A stretch of 64,000 bases of DNA from Lacrimispora sp. BS-2. GTDB lineage: Bacteria; Bacillota; Clostridia; Lachnospirales; Lachnospiraceae. Positions 60,445 through 64,000 of the stretch are shown here, in pieces (position 1 is the first letter of the stretch; each line of letters starts with the position of its first letter). The notes under the pieces are model-generated. The model made no database searches, was not told the origin of the DNA, and saw only the letters and a program-made list of their open reading frames with translations. Both the position numbers and the translations under genes were made by a program. The stretch covers positions 3,162,001-3,226,000 of the forward strand of contig NZ_CP157940.1 in the NCBI RefSeq assembly GCF_040207125.1, given 5' to 3'.

Positions 60445-61437
60445 ATGTGTACAGCAATTACATTACAATTTGGCGGGACGGAAAATCTTTTTGGCAGAAC
60501 AATGGATTTTTCTTACGGCATTGAGCCGAAACTTTATGTGGTACCGAAAAATTATGCTTGGCAGAATGCCTTGACTGGGTGTAAATTCCATAACACCTAC
60601 AGCTTTATCGGCATTGGACAGGAAAAGGAGGATATGCTTGCCTTTTTTGACGGCGTCAACGAACAGGGATTTGCCGCCGCCGCATTATACTTTGCCGGCT
60701 TCGCCAAATACAGCGAACAAGCAGATTCAAAACGGGATGCTGTTTCTTCTTTGGACTTTCTTCATTACATCTTAGGCAAATGCGGCTCGTTAAAGGATCT
60801 GAAGCGAGCATTGGACAATGTATCCATCATCGGCGTTCCCGACCCTGTGACCCAAACCATTGCCCCCCTCCATTGGATTGCCACGGACCGAACGGGAGAA
60901 AGCGTTGTTATAGAACAAACAGAAGACGGACTTCGGCTATTAAAAAACCCTATAGGCGTTCTGGCGAACAGCCCTGATTTTCAGTGGCATATGACCAATT
61001 TAAGGAATTATATGGCTGCATCCCCTATACAAACTAAAGAAACATCCTGGGGAAATGTCAAATTAAAACCTTTCGGCCAGGGAGGGGGAACTTTGCCGCT
61101 GCCGGGCGGCTATACCTCACCGGAACGTTTTGTGAAAACGGCTTATCAAAAAACCCATATTCAACCGCCAAAAAACCAAATAGAGGGAATCAATGCCTGT
61201 TTTCATATTATGGAAGGCGTCTCTGTTCCCAAGGGCGCAATCATAACCGACCGCAATACTTGCGATTATACAAAATATACAGCCTTTATCAACACAAATA
61301 CCTGCCAATATTTTTTCAAAACATATGACAATCTCCAAATTGGAACGGCAACCCTATGGGATAATGACCGGTTGCTCAGACAGCCCCATTGTATCGGGGA
61401 ATTAAAACGGCCTGTTGTCTTCCAGGAAATGAAATGA
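60445..61437 (+). CDS. choloylglycine hydrolase family (bile salt hydrolase / penicillin V acylase)
   Basis: 330-residue Ntn hydrolase starting directly with the catalytic Cys2 (MCTAIT). Conserved active-site residues fall at the family's standard numbers: Cys2, Arg18 and Asp21 (GRTMDF), Asn175 (VLANSPDF) and Arg228 (SPERF). Position 82 is Tyr (ALYFAG), as in penicillin V acylases, where bile salt hydrolases usually have Asn. It may therefore prefer acyl-amides other than conjugated bile acids, although substrate cannot be settled from this. Strong AAGGAGG ribosome site. It stands alone on the plus strand next to a transposase remnant and between direct repeats, suggesting acquisition. Confidence 0.88.
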   Translation: MCTAITLQFGGTENLFGRTMDFSYGIEPKLYVVPKNYAWQNALTGCKFHNTYSFIGIGQEKEDMLAFFDGVNEQGFAAAALYFAGFAKYSEQADSKRDAVSSLDFLHYILGKCGSLKDLKRALDNVSIIGVPDPVTQTIAPLHWIATDRTGESVVIEQTEDGLRLLKNPIGVLANSPDFQWHMTNLRNYMAASPIQTKETSWGNVKLKPFGQGGGTLPLPGGYTSPERFVKTAYQKTHIQPPKNQIEGINACFHIMEGVSVPKGAIITDRNTCDYTKYTAFINTNTCQYFFKTYDNLQIGTATLWDNDRLLRQPHCIGELKRPVVFQEMK

Positions 61438-61582
61438 AACAAATAAAGCCCCCTGCTGACAAAGGACACAGGTCAAAAAAAGATATAACAGCCAAAGAAG
61501 AGCCCAGGTAAATACTGTATTTCAGTAAATGGTGACCCATGATAAAAACTTCTTTATTAATGCTTATAGATGTCCAAATACA

Positions 61583-61625
61583 AAACATCATAATTCTTAA
61601 TGACAGATACAATTAAGACAAGCAA
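61583..61625 (+). repeat. right copy of the 43-bp imperfect direct repeat
   Basis: Same sequence class as 59957-59999; it lies just upstream of the CmpB-type gene, in the same relation to a following gene start as the left copy has to none. Confidence 0.6.
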
Positions 61626-61688
61626 TGGTTGCAAAAAACGACAAAAACGTTTATGATAAATCCAACAAAAAATTTCCAGGGAAGGATT

Positions 61689-62582
61689 ATGTTTATGTAC
61701 TTGTATACATGGTATCAATGGCTGCTGTTTTTCTTTATATATTGCTTTATCGGCTGGATCATCGAATCCACCTATGTTTCCGTAAGAAGTTTTCATTTTG
61801 TGAACCGCGGTTTTCTCAGACTTCCCCTTCTTCCTCTCTACGGAAGCGGGGCCATTATTATGCTGTGGCTGTCCCTGCCTGTCCAGGGCAACTTATTCCT
61901 GGTGTTTCTCTTTGGTATGGCAGGCGCTTCCGCTCTGGAATACGCCACCGGTTATGTTATGGAACGTCTGTTTAAGATGAAATACTGGGATTACAGCAAC
62001 AATCCTTTTAATTTAAACGGATATGTCTGTCTTCCCAACTCCATCGCCTGGGGATTTCTTACCCTGCTGCTGACAGAAGTTATTCACCTCCCCTTAGAAT
62101 GGCTGGTCCTTCGCTTAAACGGAACGGTGTGCATCCTCCTTGTAACTGTGGTGGGAATCCTTTTTGTCACCGATGCCATACACTCCACCAAGGAAGCCCT
62201 AGACCTTGGCCGAATCCTGGAATCCATGACAAAACTAAAGTCAGAGCTGGAGGAGGTGCAGGTGCAGATGGCCCTGTTAAAGGCCGAAACCGCCCAAAAG
62301 GTATCCGACATAAAAACCGAGACCTTTCAGAAGGCTGCCAGCTTAAAAGACGGGACCATGGTAAAAATCTCTTCTCTGAAAGCCGAAACTGCCAGTGCCT
62401 TAAAAGAATCTGCTTTAGTGGAACGTCTTCAGTCTCTGACGGAAACCAAAGAGAAGCTGACCGGGCGTTTGACCTCTTACCGAAAGGGTATCCTCCGCCG
62501 GAACCCTACCGCTTCTTCCCGGCTGTTCGGTGACGCCTTACGGGAATTAAAAGAATATTCCAAAAAACACAAAAAATCATAG
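61689..62582 (+). CDS. putative ABC-transporter type IV (CmpB-like) membrane protein
   Basis: 297 residues of the family annotated as putative ABC-transporter type IV (PF06541); real function unknown. The first 170 residues hold about five transmembrane helices with conserved FFIYCFIGWIIESTY, VNRGFLRLPLLPLYGSGA, LEYATGYVMERLFKMKYWDY and LNGYVCLPNSIAWG. The C-terminal 120 residues form a charged coiled coil with KAETA repeats. The start MFMYLYTW follows AGGGAAGGATT; a longer frame lacks a ribosome site. It is followed by a bidirectional terminator. Confidence 0.8.
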   Translation: MFMYLYTWYQWLLFFFIYCFIGWIIESTYVSVRSFHFVNRGFLRLPLLPLYGSGAIIMLWLSLPVQGNLFLVFLFGMAGASALEYATGYVMERLFKMKYWDYSNNPFNLNGYVCLPNSIAWGFLTLLLTEVIHLPLEWLVLRLNGTVCILLVTVVGILFVTDAIHSTKEALDLGRILESMTKLKSELEEVQVQMALLKAETAQKVSDIKTETFQKAASLKDGTMVKISSLKAETASALKESALVERLQSLTETKEKLTGRLTSYRKGILRRNPTASSRLFGDALRELKEYSKKHKKS

Positions 62583-62591
62583 CACCAAATA

Positions 62592-62636
62592 CAAAGACGG
62601 AGCCTGGTCAAAAACCAAGCCCCGTCTTTCTTCTAT
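62592..62636. terminator. bidirectional terminator between converging genes
   Basis: AAAGACGG...GCCTGGT and ACCAAGC...CCGTCTTTC form a stem with T-rich flanks on both strands, between the CmpB-type gene and the phosphohexomutase gene. Confidence 0.75.
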
Positions 62637-62645
62637 CTAAAATCC

Positions 62646-64000
62646 CTACATCATCTTATCTACCATAGCCATAACAGCCTCTCCCAGCCTTGCAGACCGC
62701 TCATCCGCATCAGCCATGGAACCGCCCTTAACGCCATAGTAAAATTTAATTTTCGGTTCCGTTCCGGAAGGCCTTACACACAGCCATGCGTCCTCAGTTA
62801 AGTCATAATAAAGCACATCAGACTGGGGAAGGCCGGTAGGTTTGGTTTCTCCGGTGCTCATATCCTTCACGGTGTCAAGCTTATAATCCCTTGCAGAAAG
62901 GACCTTATACCCCCCAACTGCCGCTGGAGTTTCCTTTCGCATGGTCTCCATGATGGCCCGGATCTTTTCCTGGCCCTCAATGCCCTTTAAGCCGATGGCT
63001 TTTACCGCATCTTTATAATAGCCGTATTTCTCATACATGGCAATCATGGCATCCCACAGGGTCATGCCCTTTGTCTTATAATAGGCTGCTGCCTCACACA
63101 AAGCAACCGTTGCGGAAATGGCATCCTTATCACGGGCATAGGTTCCGATCAGACAGCCATAGCTTTCTTCCAGGCCAAACATATAGGTTCCGTATCCGGT
63201 GGCCTCTTCCTTTAAAATCTGCTGGCCGATGTATTTAAAACCGGTCAAAACCTCAATAAGCTCACAGCCGTAAGCCTTGGCCACCGCATCCACCAGATTG
63301 GTGGTAACAATGGATTTGACTACCTGTCCATCTGCGGGAATCGCTCCTCTTTCCTTCTTCTGGCTCAATACATACTCGCACAGAAGAGAACCTGACATAT
63401 TGCCTGTCAAGGGGATGTATCCGCCGGATTTCTCATCCTTTACATACACCCCAAGACGGTCAGCATCCGGGTCTGTTGCCAGAACCAGATCCGCATCCTT
63501 TTCCTTTGCAAGGGCAAGACCCAGTTCAAAGGCTTCCTCTGCTTCCGGATTGGGATAGCTGACCGTGGGGAATTCCCCATCCGGCAGTTCCTGTTCAGGA
63601 ACCACATATACATGGGTAAATCCGATTTCCTTTAATGCTCTTCTTGCAGGAAGATTGCCTGTACCATGGAGAGGGGAATAGACAATTTTAATATCATCCT
63701 GCATCTGGTCAATGGCATCCTGGTTTACTACCTGGGCCTTTACGTGAGCTATATATTTATCATCCAGCGCAGCTCCGATAATTTCATATTTGCCTGATTC
63801 CTTTGCAGCTTCCACAGTAATCGTCTTAACCGTTGAAATATCCGTAATATTTAAAACCTCTGCGGTCACCCCTTTGTCATGAGGAGGAGTAAACTGGGCA
63901 CCATCCTCCCAGTATACCTTGTATCCGTTATATTCCGGAGGGTTATGGCTGGCCGTAATGTTGATGCCGGCAATACAGCCTAATTCCCTTACGGCAAAAG
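62646..64000 (-). CDS. phospho-sugar mutase (phosphoglucomutase/phosphomannomutase), 5' end outside window
   Basis: The last 451 residues of an alpha-D-phosphohexomutase. The frame is open to the window edge. It contains the phosphoserine loop TASHNP near 63945, the metal loop DPDADRLGV, the sugar-binding GLEESYG and the C-terminal phosphate site RPSGTEPKIKFYY. It interconverts hexose 1- and 6-phosphates and would supply glucose-1-phosphate for the dTDP-rhamnose genes. The long form (probable full length about 570) resembles Firmicutes PgcA. An internal ATG at 63869 is not the start because the catalytic serine lies upstream of it. Confidence 0.92.
   Translation of the reverse strand, partial: FAVRELGCIAGINITASHNPPEYNGYKVYWEDGAQFTPPHDKGVTAEVLNITDISTVKTITVEAAKESGKYEIIGAALDDKYIAHVKAQVVNQDAIDQMQDDIKIVYSPLHGTGNLPARRALKEIGFTHVYVVPEQELPDGEFPTVSYPNPEAEEAFELGLALAKEKDADLVLATDPDADRLGVYVKDEKSGGYIPLTGNMSGSLLCEYVLSQKKERGAIPADGQVVKSIVTTNLVDAVAKAYGCELIEVLTGFKYIGQQILKEEATGYGTYMFGLEESYGCLIGTYARDKDAISATVALCEAAAYYKTKGMTLWDAMIAMYEKYGYYKDAVKAIGLKGIEGQEKIRAIMETMRKETPAAVGGYKVLSARDYKLDTVKDMSTGETKPTGLPQSDVLYYDLTEDAWLCVRPSGTEPKIKFYYGVKGGSMADADERSARLGEAVMAMVDKMM

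Noticed and set aside
61117..61796. Minus-strand frames opposite and downstream of the hydrolase gene
   Set aside because: Antisense shadows of the hydrolase and of the CmpB-type gene start, with no ribosome sites.

Overview
The window looks like the chromosome of a Gram-positive, low-to-mid GC anaerobe of the Clostridia, most likely Lachnospiraceae (a Lacrimispora/Enterocloster/Hungatella-type gut organism). The grounds are the core gene order (rho-rpmE-DUF1385-prmC-prfA; rpmG-secE-nusG-rplK-rplA-rplJ-rplL), strong AGGAGG ribosome sites, sigma-A promoters with 17-bp spacers, an LPKTG surface protein and a Y1-type insertion-sequence remnant. The genus is inference; no 16S gene is present. Most genes lie on the minus strand. 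No rRNA, tRNA or CRISPR array was seen.

1-14.4 kb is ordinary chromosome. It holds the 5' part of clpB, a divergent LysR/L-cysteine desulfidase pair, the prfA-prmC-DUF1385-rpmE-rho translation/termination cluster, rarA, and a small sugar-catabolism locus (LacI regulator, YhcH-type protein, Gfo/Idh oxidoreductase) with visible operators.

14.5-42 kb is an accessory surface-protein island. It carries a 4,863-residue LPKTG adhesin (tandem CnaB/SpaA domains, an acidic stalk, and C-terminal repeats resembling the CnaB2/SpyCatcher fold), a membrane-anchored partner, three secreted proteins with cell-wall-binding repeats, an SSB, a RelB/YoeB-type toxin-antitoxin pair, an orphan HicB and several decayed genes. 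One surface gene appears frameshifted at an A7 tract inside its signal-peptide region, and the next is a nonsense-riddled remnant. The island ends in about 1.5 kb of AT-rich gene debris and a candidate small RNA.

42.7-57.8 kb returns to core genes: a polysaccharide deacetylase, a cold-shock protein with a long leader hairpin, the ribosomal-protein/nusG operon with an L10 leader and two near-identical L1-type sites, the dTDP-rhamnose genes rfbA-rfbB-rfbD (no rfbC), a MerR-methyltransferase fusion whose operator also appears at the rfbA promoter, GNAT, comF, recD2 and mreB. A family of two-hairpin intergenic repeats sits just after stop codons inside several of these operons.

57.8-64 kb holds a candidate structured RNA, an ABC-F ATPase, a decayed IS200/IS605 tnpA, a choloylglycine-hydrolase-family enzyme, a CmpB-type membrane protein and the C-terminal part of a phosphohexomutase. 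The IS remnant and hydrolase are flanked by imperfect direct repeats.
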